64,000 bases of DNA from Apostichopus japonicus (taxonomy: Eukaryota > Echinodermata > Holothuroidea > Aspidochirotida > Stichopodidae): the NCBI RefSeq assembly GCF_037975245.1, contig NC_092566.1, positions 11,983,501 to 12,047,500 of the forward strand. Reading direction: 5' to 3'. The notes below the pieces were generated by a model that did not search any database, was not told where the DNA came from, and saw only the letters and a list, made by a program, of their open reading frames with translations. A program made the translations under genes and the position numbers. Positions within the stretch are counted from its first letter, which is position 1. The number at the start of each line of letters is the position of its first letter. Below are positions 10,401 to 21,018 of the stretch, piece by piece.

Positions 10401-13184
10401 ATCAGTATACAGTAGTAGGCATGTGCGTGGCCCATTGATATAACCACTGACCTATTTCATTCAAATAGGCCTATATCCATTTTGCAGATTTCCAACAAGA
10501 TTGAAAAAGTTTCATCCTCCATAAATTGTAAAGTACAGAAAATGTCATTTATGATCAGCAACTTTTAAACATACTATATTAGTCAGCTTCAACGATCTTC
10601 TGAGGTTAGGCCTAGTGTTAAAGGATACGCACATATTATAAAACTTACTATAAAACTTATTATAAAATATACAGTACCAGCGGCATTGACATTGATGGAT
10701 GGAATTTGCTAGTGGGCTTCTGCAATAAGAGTTACAAGTGGTGACTAACTTACTGTTTGTGAGTCGTACAAGGGATAATAACAAGTGATAGCCAATATTT
10801 TGTACGCTACTGAACAGATTTAAATGCATGTAAAGTGAGGTTTATTGCTTGTGACATTGTTGTTAATTTTATTTTTGTGACTTTTAATTTTTTTTTATTG
10901 TGATGGGATTGAACTTGTCATTGACGACTTCTTGAGCACTGCCGCAAACATCGTTGTCAAGGTGAACTTGGGGTTTGTTTCTCAAAAAAAAAAGCAATTT
11001 GAAGAATTTGCGTTCGTAACAATGCTGTTATCGCTGACATAAAATATTAAAAAGGGCACGGCGGCCATCGGAGAAAAAGGGCAGGCCATTTTGGCCGTAA
11101 AAACGTCAGATTTCCTAAAGGCACCAAGGCCAGTTGGAAGGGCAACGTCGGCCATGGCCGTCGTGGCCGCCAGGAAATTTGAGGCCTGCCGTTCCAAAGT
11201 AACCTAAGCTCCTGGACCACGATCAGAGCACTTAAGCGGCTAACTGTAAGAGCAAGAAATTCTAAAGGATTGCAATTAGAGCATGCATCATTCATAAACT
11301 GCACATATACACATACAATATTATAACACCATTTATCCTCAAGATTTTGCAAGAAGCCTTAACAACCACAAGAACGCAAGAACCACAAGAACGGAAAAAA
11401 TTGACATTCAAGTAAAGTTCTCACCACAGACAAACTTTACTGCGCACAATAACATTCATGCAATGTTTCCATATAAGGAATAGTAAAGTTCTGACCTACT
11501 GTAACAATTGCGACTTTTCAGAAAAAAAGTTTACAATGGTTGTAAATGTAGCAACACTTTACAGCTTACAGTGATACCTGTAATGTACTGTAGCAGTAGG
11601 AAATTTCCACATAGAGCAGAACACTGGTATTAGCATTGCAAATCCAGACACAGTAATCCAGGCTTTGAGCTGGAGGACTGAGGTTACACACAAACAGGCA
11701 ATGAATCCTCAACTCCTATATCAGTAAATGTATTCATAAAAAGCACTCAAAGATGTGAAGTAAGGCTCATCTGTTAAACCTCTGTATACAGTAGTAGTGT
11801 ACAACAAAAGTTCTAAATCCCATGACATGACAACAACAAAAATTCCATAGTACCAAACTAGAATCTCTTTATGTCAATCAGCACCAAGTGACTCATCCCC
11901 TGTCCAAAATTACAGTACTTTGCAAACTCAACTTACTGGTTGAGTACGAGTTTGCAACTTGCATCACACTAGACAATGGATGCCAAAACTTAACATGTAC
12001 TGTTTCATTTTGTAATATTCCTACAGGGTAAGAAGAGCAATTTTGAATCATTGACTTGTTTAAGAATGAAGCTGTAATGAAGCAAGTGATATGAATATTA
12101 AGTCAACCACATGCTATTTATACACACAGGAACATTAAACAGCCTAGTAGCGGAGTGTGTTACAAGGTTAAATACATCACTGACTATGTACAGCAATTGT
12201 AAACAAAGATTGGTTTTGAAAGTCATGACAATAGCTTGGTTGGTTTTGACATATCAGTTTAGTATGTTCAACAATGTTTAGCTTGTTACATGGTCTTGGA
12301 CATATAATTTACATTCCAGTATGAAAATTTTACATAACTATGTGAATATTTTTACATCATGTCTAGTTGATCATTTTCCAACAGCTACAGTAATTGTATA
12401 TCAGTTGACATACATGTACAACATACCATATCATTTTACAAAGTGGACACGTTCTCACTAGGTGCAACACTGGGAATAATTTAGTGTTCAAGTTTTGTGT
12501 AGCAGTTTTGAAGGTTCATCATTTTGTCTTTCATAACATGCAATGGTTCCTGTGTACAATACTGCTGGATACATCTATGCACTAGTAGAGCAATTTGAAC
12601 ATTTTTGAAAGGATTTTGGATGTGATACGGGATAAATATTCCCTGCAATATACAGTATATGTGGTGACATTTTACAGAAGTGACATACAGTACTGTATCT
12701 TGTGGGGATGGGCAGTGTCTTACTATAAGGCTGCTATGCCTCTGTGATGAGTAACCAGATCATAAAAACACTGAAAGCTTTTGCTTTCTGTTATTCCCTG
12801 AAGTGCTATTAAAATATCCCTCTATGAATTGCTATGAAACTGACTAGCATATTCAAAAACACAAGCAAATTACTGCAAGACAGTCAGTAGATACTGCTGC
12901 TGTTGCAATCTCAAAACAACCAGATATAACTAATGAAGGTCATTTTCATCCTTGTTTTGAATGGACACTTTCTATAGAAGGCATATTTGAGGGAATTATT
13001 TTTCACAACTGGCACACAAGTTTGCACACTTACAGTAGTACCCTGCTTAACCCATGAATATCAAGTTAGTTGCAGTACAGTATAAGCATGCCAATAGGCA
13101 TCCATTGCTAAAAGTCCCATTTCATCTACAGTACTTTAAATATGACTATCTTGCAGTGCAGATTCAGTTTGATTTACTGTATAC
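10401..13184. other. intron 1 between the SINE and the alternative first exon
   Basis: Mostly AT-rich and unremarkable. At 11055-11200 there is a conspicuously GC-rich block built of GGCCAT/GGCCGT words (for example GGCGGCCATCGG and CCGTCGTGGCCGCC) that contrasts with its surroundings and looks like a repeat insertion. The overlapping frames there (10982-11352, minus) are a by-product of its GC content. TACAGTA/TACTGTA words are very frequent throughout. Confidence 0.4.
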
Positions 13185-13220
13185 CTCTTTTGTTCTGTCC
13201 TCTGGAAGCTTTGAAGACAT
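13185..13220 (-). CDS. RAPGEF2: candidate alternative first coding exon of the RAPGEF2-like gene
   Basis: The minus strand reads ATG at 13220 followed by 12 codons, MSSKLPEDRTKE, ending against a donor GTATAC after base 13185. The last nine residues are identical to the end of the first exon at 14395-14327, and the only differences in those codons are two synonymous third-position changes (Leu CTC/CTT and Asp GAT/GAC). The duplication extends into the intron (GATTCAGTTT is shared). Small deletions relative to the other copy turned an internal ATG into an in-frame start, with a TGA in frame 15-18 bp upstream. Phase 0 is kept, so splicing to exon 2 would give a shorter N-terminus. It could instead be a dead duplicate; no transcript evidence is available here. 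Confidence 0.5.
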
Positions 13221-13547
13221 ATATTTTGTATGAGATCATTCCATACATTAGAAACAAATGCAAAAGTTTTGCAAGTGATGACCTTTACTGACCAAGTGAT
13301 AAACAAGTTTCTTGCATTACTGCAAACCTACTGTACTATTCCTATCAGGTATGAAGTGACTTCAACCAGTTTTGTTAGCATTAATGTGCTGATCAATGGA
13401 ATCTATTGTATGGAATAATGAGTATTAAATTTCACTTGAAGCTCAACTTTCTGACTTATTACATATTAGGCAGTTTCAATTTGGAATTTGAGATCAAATA
13501 TTTTTCACCTTGACAAAAACAATAGAGGTTTGCTACTTACAATAATG

Positions 13548-13820
13548 TTACAAGAGAAAAAAAGTTTGCATCCCAGGAATGCAAGCCCCCCAAAAAGTTT
13601 GCATCCCAGGAATGCAAACCCCCCAAAATGTTTGCATCCAGGTGAAAAAGCTTGCGTCCCGATCAAACACCAATTGCATTTATTGTATGACCTACTTTTA
13701 TTAGTGTAGTTGTAAAGATGAGATCGTATCACTGCCTATACTTTGTGAATGTTGTGTGTGGTGTTCGAGCGGGATGCAAACTTTTTTTCACGGGACGCAA
13801 ACTTTTTGCTCTCGTAAGGT
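13548..13820. mobile_element. small inverted-repeat element (MITE-like) with TTTGCATCCC repeats
   Basis: The left end ACAAGAGAAAAAAAGTTTGC (about 13550) and right end GCAAACTTTTTGCTCTCGTAAG (complementary, ending near 13818; core GCAAACTTTTTGCTCTCGT) form inverted termini. Inside the left end a 35-bp unit containing GTTTGCATCCCAGGAATGCA is repeated about 2.5 times, and the right side carries inverted GGGATGCAAAC and GGGACGCAAAC. Short open frames on both strands here are repeat artefacts. A GTTAC on each side may be a short target duplication, but this is uncertain. Confidence 0.55.
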
Positions 13821-14326
13821 TACTGTCACTCCAACTTTGTTTCCTATTTCACCAGGACAACATTAATGAAAAAATCAACATGAAATTATGTAGCCTAAAC
13901 TTATCCTTTATTGAAAAGCTGTTTAAATATATTTATCTTTTGCATACAGTAGGTCTCTGTGAAGTTATGAAGTTTAATATTTCCATGCAATTCAAATGGA
14001 CTAATCCAATTCACAAACCTACAGTATCAAGAACCACTGAAACAGAACATCTTTTCTTGCCTTCATTATTTGACAGTTCTTACTTCATGTCATACAACAG
14101 ACTGTTGATACAGTACCTATTACTTTATAACAATAGTTTAAATGCAAGAAACTAGGGCTGGAAAAGATATACAGTAGTTACAATATCTGTGTCTATTAAG
14201 GTCTCACCTGTAGTCTGAAAAACTGCAAGTGGTAGATTCAGAAGAGATCAATGATTGTGACACTGACACATACACATCATCTGAAGTCTCTGTGCCCCAG
14301 ATAATGATTCAGTTTTATGTACATAC

Positions 14327-14395
14327 CTCTTTTGTTCTATCCTCTGGGAGCTTCTGAAGACATCGTACAAAGAGCGGATCAACGTAGGTCGACAT
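14327..14395 (-). CDS. RAPGEF2: RAPGEF2/6-like Rap GEF, first coding exon
   Basis: The minus strand reads MSTYVDPLFVRCLQKLPEDR then TKE, ending in phase 0 against a donor GTATGT after base 14327. I chose the ATG at 14395 because it aligns with the start of long RAPGEF2 isoforms (Met-Ala-Ser-Tyr-Val-Asp in vertebrates, from memory). Another in-frame ATG lies five codons upstream (14410), and an in-frame TGA just before that one (14419-14417) bounds the reading frame. Exons 1-4 together give 119 codons with no stop and consistent phases. The family activates Rap1/Rap2 at membranes downstream of junction and receptor signals. The 5' UTR probably continues above 14410, but its exact start cannot be read. 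Confidence 0.82.
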
Positions 14396-14410
14396 CTTGA
14401 GCAGATTCAT

Positions 14411-15184
14411 GTCGAGTCAGACCAAATCAGTATGGTGAAGAAACTCTGTGAAGACCAGCCCTCTATGTCTTTTCTAAGTAAACGTCCATATCGAAAGGCT
14501 TAAATGGAAGAGACGTGACATCAAACTCTCGTCGAGAAATCCAAGTCACATGATGCTGGTAGGGCTTTGGAATGATAAACGAGCTAACAGGGCACAGTGT
14601 ATAAAAAGTCTGCAAAAACAGCAATGGTATCAATTAGTTCTGTTACTTCCTTGTTAAGAGCATCTATTATTTAAGTTTGTTGTCATTCTTCTTCTTGGTT
14701 AATTATTTTTTCTCCAGTTGCTACACAGCAAGGTTGAACACAACTTTGCAGAGCCAACAGTTAGTCACTGAAACCTCATATTAAGGGAAGTCTGTATTAA
14801 AAGAAAAAGAGAATGAATGTTGTGATGAACTGCAATTTCAAAACATCTTAAAGGAAAAACTGTAGTGAAAAGAATAACTTAGCCAATATGGAAAATTGAA
14901 ACCAAAATTCATTGGTCACTTTTGGTGTTGTTTAACTGTAATAGCATTTAAACTTGTCACTGTAGAACTATAGTAACGAACTTGCATTAGTGCTGTCTGG
15001 AAAATTCATTAACTCTTTTTATGGCTTTATTGCAAGGTCACACACACACAAACAACACCAGATACTGTAAGACAAGAACAAAGCCAATATGGGCGCAGCA
15101 AAATTACTTCTAACAGTTGCAACTAACCAACCAGAGTAACGACCCAGACTAACCCAGTAACCACTTGGCAGGTTCAAAAGTCTT
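14411..15184. other. upstream of the RAPGEF2-like start
   Basis: Should contain at least some 5' UTR or promoter of the minus-strand gene. CG-containing words near 14360-14560 are more frequent than in the surrounding introns, but I see no TATA box at a sensible distance and cannot place the transcription start. No other gene seen. Confidence 0.3.
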
Positions 15185-15900
15185 TGAAATGTTAGACCCT
15201 TACTGTAAGAAGGCTGGTCTTGACACCAATGAGATCAAGAAGTACTGTCCTGTATCTATAGTCATTTACCTTACATCTGAAAATAAATGAACATTGGTCG
15301 CAACCGTCACATATATCATTACATCACTGAAGATCCATGCAGATTCCTTGTGCATACACTTGTAACCTCCCGATTAGATTACTGTAATTCCCTTCTGCAG
15401 TCTGTGCCTTAATCACTCATCGGTCGTCTCTAGCTCATACAAAACACAGAAGCCTGCCTGATTACTAGGGCTAAACGGTATGACCACATGATCACACCAA
15501 TCTTCATTGGCTTCCTTTTAAGTACTGTACCTCATCCAATTCAAAATATTGGTCCTTACTGTACATACATGGCAATTCATCATTTGGCTCCATAGTACAT
15601 ACAGTAATTGATATGATTAAGAAGCATCACACTAAACTCACTCTAAGATCCTCCAAAAATCCCTGCTTGATGTAACTGTGAGTCAGACAAATTATTATGG
15701 CGACTGGGGTTTCAGTGTGACAGCTGCAAACTGTGGAACTCTGTACCACAAATTGTTAGAGATGCTAACTCCTTATCCCATTTTCGGTGTAAACGTTCTT
15801 ATTTCAGGAAGCTTAAAAAGTCCTTGTAAAGCACTTTAGAGCAAGTCTTGACTCAGTAGAGCACCATATAATTTTTTTATTATTATTATAATATATTATT
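15185..15900 (+). mobile_element. L2/CR1-type LINE relic (reverse transcriptase fragment plus 3' tail)
   Basis: The broken plus-strand frames contain pieces typical of L2/CR1-clade reverse transcriptases in the right order. CKKAGLDTNEIKKYCPVS at about 15200-15260 corresponds to the conserved Lys-Lys-Pro-Gly...Lys-Asn-Tyr-Arg-Pro-Val-Ser block. An internal deletion follows, then LVTSRLDYCNSLL (about 15358-15400), the conserved Ser-Arg-Leu-Asp-Tyr-Cys-Asn motif. A decayed C-terminal block with ANCGTLYHK-like residues matches the usual Pro-Lys-Leu-Trp-Asn-Ser-Leu-Pro region. Many stops and frameshifts interrupt it. The element ends with GTAAAGCACTTTAGAGCA and a TTA-rich microsatellite at 15880-15900. 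It is a dead 5'-truncated copy. Confidence 0.75.
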
Positions 15901-16410
15901 AAGATCCTACAAAGGTTTGCTTGCAATGTAAGGCAGACGTAACACCTGCATCATTTGCAGTTACTAAAGCTAGTTGAGACTATGAAGTTGGCAGAGACTT
16001 AGAGAAGTTGGCAGAGATGTAGTTGCACAGTACACTAGTGCTGATAGTCATAACCGATTAATCGCCAGTAGTCGCGATTACACTTTGGGAAGTTTGATTA
16101 ATCGCACTCAAAACCTAAGTTGCGATTACTTGACTACAAGCTAGCACTACACATAATCTGCTATAGAAAAACAGCCTAACCTATCAAAAACAACACTAAA
16201 GCCTAGCCTAGAATGTTTGGCCTATAGATGTTCAAATGTACAGTTTTGTATATCACTAAGTTTATGTACAGTTTCATCGAAACTTGTGACCAGCTAACTA
16301 GCACTGTGCTGTGTTAAAATCGGCAAGCACCTGCTCCGGTTAGTTTAATGCATTTGCTTGTCAGTAATACGCTGAATCTGCAGAGCAACATTCAGTCCTA
16401 GCAATGTTTG
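15901..16410. other. non-coding, with a GATTAATCG-rich patch
   Basis: At 16040-16130 several near-palindromic words (CGATTAATCG, GCGATTACACTT, TTGATTAATCGC, TTGCGATTAC) recur, suggesting the end of another small inverted-repeat element. No gene seen. Confidence 0.35.
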
Positions 16411-16418
16411 ATCATTGC

Positions 16419-16824
16419 TAGGGATGCACCGGATATCCGGTCCGGCCGAACTATCCCGCCGGATAGTGAGCAATTATCCGGTTCCGGCCGGATATATTTC
16501 AAAATCTGGCCGGATCTTTTTCAAAATCTGGCCTGAATTATTCCTTAAAAAGGTGTTGGTATTAACTTAAATCAATGTAAACTATTTCCAAAAATTAATA
16601 AAAATATTCAAAGTAAGGAAAAATTAGGTTTAACATGTTTAATTTAATTTTCTCAATGGTCTGACCCACTGTTTCTAAAGATCAACCAAAATAATATACA
16701 ACTACTGTAATAATATGAAGCTCTTTTCTATTTTTTTTTACAGATAATATTGCGGTGTCAAAATTTGTTACCAAATAATGAATAATAAAAGACATTTCTA
16801 ATTTTTGGATCCGGTGCATCCCTA
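16419..16824. mobile_element. non-autonomous hAT element (MITE), 406 bp
   Basis: Perfect 15-bp terminal inverted repeats TAGGGATGCACCGGA (16419-16433) and TCCGGTGCATCCCTA (16810-16824) are flanked by a perfect 8-bp target duplication ATCATTGC (16411-16418 and 16825-16832). The TAGGGATGCACCG end is characteristic of a widespread group of animal hAT elements (family knowledge). The first 100 bp are rich in CCGGAT/ATCCGG words (CCGGATATCCGG, GCCGGATAGT, CGGCCGGATATA), giving strong subterminal self-complementarity. There is no coding capacity. Confidence 0.92.
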
Positions 16825-16832
16825 ATCATTGC

Positions 16833-19547
16833 ACATAATTGCAAATTCGCAAGTTATTAATCTTGTAGGGTTGCCAAAGTACTAGTCATTTCTTCAAACA
16901 TGTTTACACTTACTTCATTACTGGCCTGATTCGCATTTATCGGATGTCTGATCAAGTGTGTCGATTGCGGTGTAGTTTAATTTCAATGTGCAAAATATGT
17001 GCCTGCTATAGCGCTAGGCTAGAGCCTAGCCTGGAATATCTCACTTCCTTAAATAGAAAACTCTTGCATACTAATCATCACACCGAGACAATGTGTTACA
17101 TCTATTCATTGTTTGCACGTTTGCTTTTATTGCTAGTAATTCATGCAAAAGTTTTTGATTTACTATAAAGGATTTTAAGAAACGTTGTAGATTGAGAGTT
17201 ATTCACAGTTTTTGTTTGGTAGATGATTCAACATGATTTAGACACCACACGTTAAGACACGAAAGAACAATTAAAATCGGGGCACAATGAAGAAAGATTT
17301 TAAATTTCAGGGTAATTTGGACAGCTTATGAAACATATAATGTCATATCAAATACCTATACTGAGGTACAGTAAATGCAATCACTTCTCATGTTTGAATT
17401 TGTAGTATACATTTTTCGTTGGTTCTGATTACAGTTTTTGGCATCACCTTATACTCCTTTAAAAATGAAAGTAAAATATCAAGCCAGAGGGTAAACATAT
17501 TCCTACTGTAAGAGTAATGAAGCTAATAGCTGATTTGTAAAGGCTGCTCAAGACTTCTGTATTTTTGTCACTAACTTAAAGTACTATGGAAACCTAGCCA
17601 ACTTGCCCATATTCACTACATTTGTTGTGTAATAATCTCATTCAAAATCTGTTGCAAATTTTTGTAAAGCTCTTTTCGTTTCCAAGATATACACATTTTA
17701 ATTTTGACAAATCTTGGAAACTCATTAAATATGTGCAAACTATGATTTGGAGTGTTCACAATTTTGGTTTGTTTTAGCTAATAACTACAAGCCCACATAT
17801 ATCATTTGAATAATGTGATGTTCGTCATTTCAAATAAAGCATTAAAATATCTCAAACCAGAATGCGAAATGGCTTAAGGTTTTATAACTTCATTGCACTA
17901 GACTTCTGCTTGTTAACCAGAGCTAGCTGGACATTTCAATATACTATAGATGGCCCAAACTGTGATTTTGCATAAAGGCTTGTCAGAGTTTGACCTCTGG
18001 TGACCTCAAGTGAGATTTGACCTCACAAGCAAAAGGATTCTTATACACAATATATGGCAAATCCATATACCATGCATGAAAAGTATCCATGATTTCTACC
18101 ATGAGAAATCATGTTTTAGAGGTTTTCCTCTACAAATATATTTAAAAGTACTCAAGCTATTTGGCAACCGTGACTAAAAATCTACTCGCCAAACACAAAC
18201 TTCACTCTGCACTATGACTGCTGTTCAAGTCTCTATCATCCATAGTACAGATCTGCAACATCAATACTTTCTATGAACAAAGGTTGGGCACTTAGGCAGA
18301 TACACGGTGCTACGTAATTGCACATTGGAAAATTATGTTTCGTGCAATATGAAACTTAAACTTTTTCCACCATAAGTAAGTAATTGATGAACAAAGTAAA
18401 ACATTTCGCAGAATCGTAAATAAGCAGCTACAGGCCTACTGTAGTGTCTCAAACAAATTATATAAAACATCTGCAAAAATACCTACAAAGATAGCTTGGC
18501 TTATGTTACATTAGGGCTCCTCTAGAATATACACTACTGTAGGAATATACTATACAGTAGCTACAGTAGGTGTGTGCGAGTCCTAAGCCTATACAGTACC
18601 TCACTGCTAATTGAACCACTACTCGATTAGCGTACATTTTCCCCCTTATTTATCTTGTCTTTTAGCTGCAGATTAGTGTGTGAAAAATATCGCCATTACT
18701 CCTTTACACTGCCTACATCAAGCTACCTTTTGTAACGCAATGAAAATCTAAGATTGGAAGAGCATCTACAGTACCTTCCACTCACATCTGGTTGAATAAA
18801 AATCTTTGCAAAAAATCCTAGCAGCAATAACAGCAAACTTGTCTAAAAACTCCATAAATTGTTGAATATTTTGCAAATTATGACTGATGGCATGTAGGAA
18901 ATGTATTAAGAAATAATTAAGGAGATGTTTAGCAACCTTGATTGTATTGGTATTCTGACACGAAACATTTTTTCCTTCACATTTTTGTGTTAACAAACCC
19001 AATTTTACCCTACTCAGATGGGGATGACTAATTTTTATTGTTAGTAGTCTACACCTGGGCAGCTAGTACTGTATACTCAGATGTGTAGGTGTTGCCTGCG
19101 CATTACCAAGTCATGATGATATTGATCTTTTTTTAATAACTTTTTTAATTGGTTGAGAAATTAATATATATGAACCCAAATAGGTTATGAAATGGAAAAT
19201 TTTCATGTCTTGGAATGGTTTATCTACATTACTACAACACCACCCATGCACCACGCCAAAAATTCGCTGTCAAAGTATTCCCTAGAGACCTCTCGAGCTG
19301 CCACTCGTAATAAAAAATCAAAGCTGCCCACCGCAGTTCATCTGACGTCATCAAAGGAACCATTTCAGCCAAAGCCAACTCCCCGCTTTTTACCGATACG
19401 GCGTTATACAGTTTACTACATGCTAGTAGCCTAGTAATATATTGTGTACAGTATATACAGTATATGCTGGAAGCAGGTCATGTGCTCCAAACCTAGATAT
19501 AGACTACCTAGATGACACTATAGTGCTTCTTGTCCATTTATTACATA
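16833..19547. other. non-coding AT-rich DNA with repeat fragments
   Basis: No gene recognised. At 17970-18060 there are TGACCT-rich words resembling the old repeat near 9120. At 18155-18195 the string TTGGCAACCGTGACTAAAAA then TCTACTCGCCAAA resembles the subterminal part of the hAT element at 1750-1785, so a fragment of a related element may lie here. Short frames at 16944-17168 and 18766-19002 show no domain I know. Confidence 0.4.
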
Positions 19548-19598
19548 GTTAGAAATCATTGCAGGTTGTTATGAAACTTATCAACAGTTTTTCCCCCC
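19548..19598 (-). repeat. 51-bp copy of the loop of the 31.4-kb hairpin
   Basis: This segment (AAATCATTGCAGG, TTGTTATGAAACTTATCAAC, AGTTTTTCCCCC) is the near-exact reverse complement of 31414-31464, the loop and adjacent bases of the large hairpin at 31328-31543. The two copies are 12 kb apart, so the loop is itself part of a dispersed element. Confidence 0.75.
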
Positions 19599-19764
19599 AA
19601 AATGAGTTTCTTCCATTTTGTCTGGAAGAAACCTATTTCTTCCGAGTGGAAAAAAACCACGTTTTTTTTCTGAAGAAAAAATTCAGAAAAATAAAGTAGT
19701 CCATGTGCCCACACATTGAGATTGTAATATTTACTGCTAAGTAATCTTTAATGTTACAAAACGG

Positions 19765-20335
19765 GGGCCGTGTTATTCTGCCAACGGTACATTCCGCCAT
19801 AGAAAATGTGCTCTTTCAGCCATAGAAAAAGTGCCATTACGCCATGTTACTCCGATGGGGCTAGAGCACTTTTGTATGGCAGAAAGAGCACATTATTGTG
19901 GGTGAACTGTAAGCCTACAGTATATGCACTGTATATTGCTTTGCTTCACACTACCTAGGCCCGCAAAATCCACAAAATCGGTCATATTTAAATAAAAAAT
20001 CAGAATCGGTCTTTGTAATTAACAATCAAACTAAATTAATTTGATTTATTCAACCAACTATATTATATATTTGAAGACAATGTATCGACTCATACAAACT
20101 TACAGTTAAAACTATTCAATCATTACAGTACATTAAACAGTGCTGTTTATCTATATCCAGCAAACTGTCACATTTGAAAACTGTGCTACTATCCTTCCAT
20201 GCAAATCAAAGAAAGTTTCATCAATACATTCCTGTGTAAACTCCATTACTAAAATGTACCTTTCCGTCATTGGTTCGAGCCTTTCCGCCATGGTGGAAAG
20301 GATCAAAACCTATGGCGGAATGGCACTGGAACCAT
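19765..20335. mobile_element. possible inverted-repeat element with ATTCCGCCATAG ends
   Basis: CATTCCGCCATAG (19792-19804) is matched by the complementary CTATGGCGGAATG (20309-20322). Related half-words (TTTCAGCCATAG, ATTACGCCATG, TTTCCGCCATGG) sit beside each end. The interior is AT-rich and non-coding. No clear target duplication was found, so boundaries are approximate. Confidence 0.4.
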
Positions 20336-20683
20336 ACAAAACAATCTGATCATCTCATTATTGAAACAAATCACCTACCGAGCAGTGTTTCTTCCAAGAG
20401 ACACTGCAAAGATATTACCTGCAATACTCTAGACCCAAGGCTCTGTCATGACAAAGAAATATGTTTTTCTGTTTAGTGTACACTGTTCAAGATTTAAATT
20501 CAAAACTTTATAAAGGATAGGATTTCATGAGTTAAGAATGGAGGAATGGAAGAATGATTTGGATCCATCTGACATTGACTTTTTTACACTCAAAACTTAA
20601 CACTAACTTGTTTTTCTAGGTTAAGCTAGACCTAGGCTAGGCATAACTAATATTGCTGTTTTGTGCCTTTTCTGAAGACTGAC

Positions 20684-21018
20684 TTAAAGGCATTGAAGAC
20701 TCGCCCCAAACCGCGTGCGGCCATTTGAAAAAGTTAACTTTGCACTGCTCGCAAGTGACTTTTTGTTCGTGTCGCTACAAAATGCAGACAGTACAGTAAT
20801 GAAACATGATACCTTGTTATCTTTAGCTAGACCTGAGATGTCCATCGCTGTATTGTTTGACCGCAGCTGTATGTACTGACTGTACACTAGTGTCTTATTA
20901 CCAATGGTAGTGCAAGCTGTGTGTGTATTTTCTAACACTTCTGTTACACCGCATTCGAAACTAGGTCAGATTACCAGCATTAGACGTTTCTTTTTGCGTG
21001 AGTCTTCACACCCTTTAA
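20684..21018 (+). mobile_element. TTAA-ended MITE, copy 1
   Basis: The ends are TTAAAGGCATTGAAGACTC at the left and the complement of TTAAAGGGTGTGAAGACTC at the right, with TTAA at both outer edges as in piggyBac-type or Kolobok-type insertions. The interior is non-coding and includes TGTCGCTACAAAATGCAGAC and GTTACACCGCATTCGAAACT. A second copy lies in the opposite orientation at 25992-26351. The short open frame at 20684-20938 (minus) lies wholly inside this MITE and is not a gene. Confidence 0.8.

Noticed and set aside
20684-20938. 84-codon minus-strand frame
   Set aside because: It lies wholly inside the TTAA-ended MITE copy 1, and the matching region of copy 2 does not preserve the frame.
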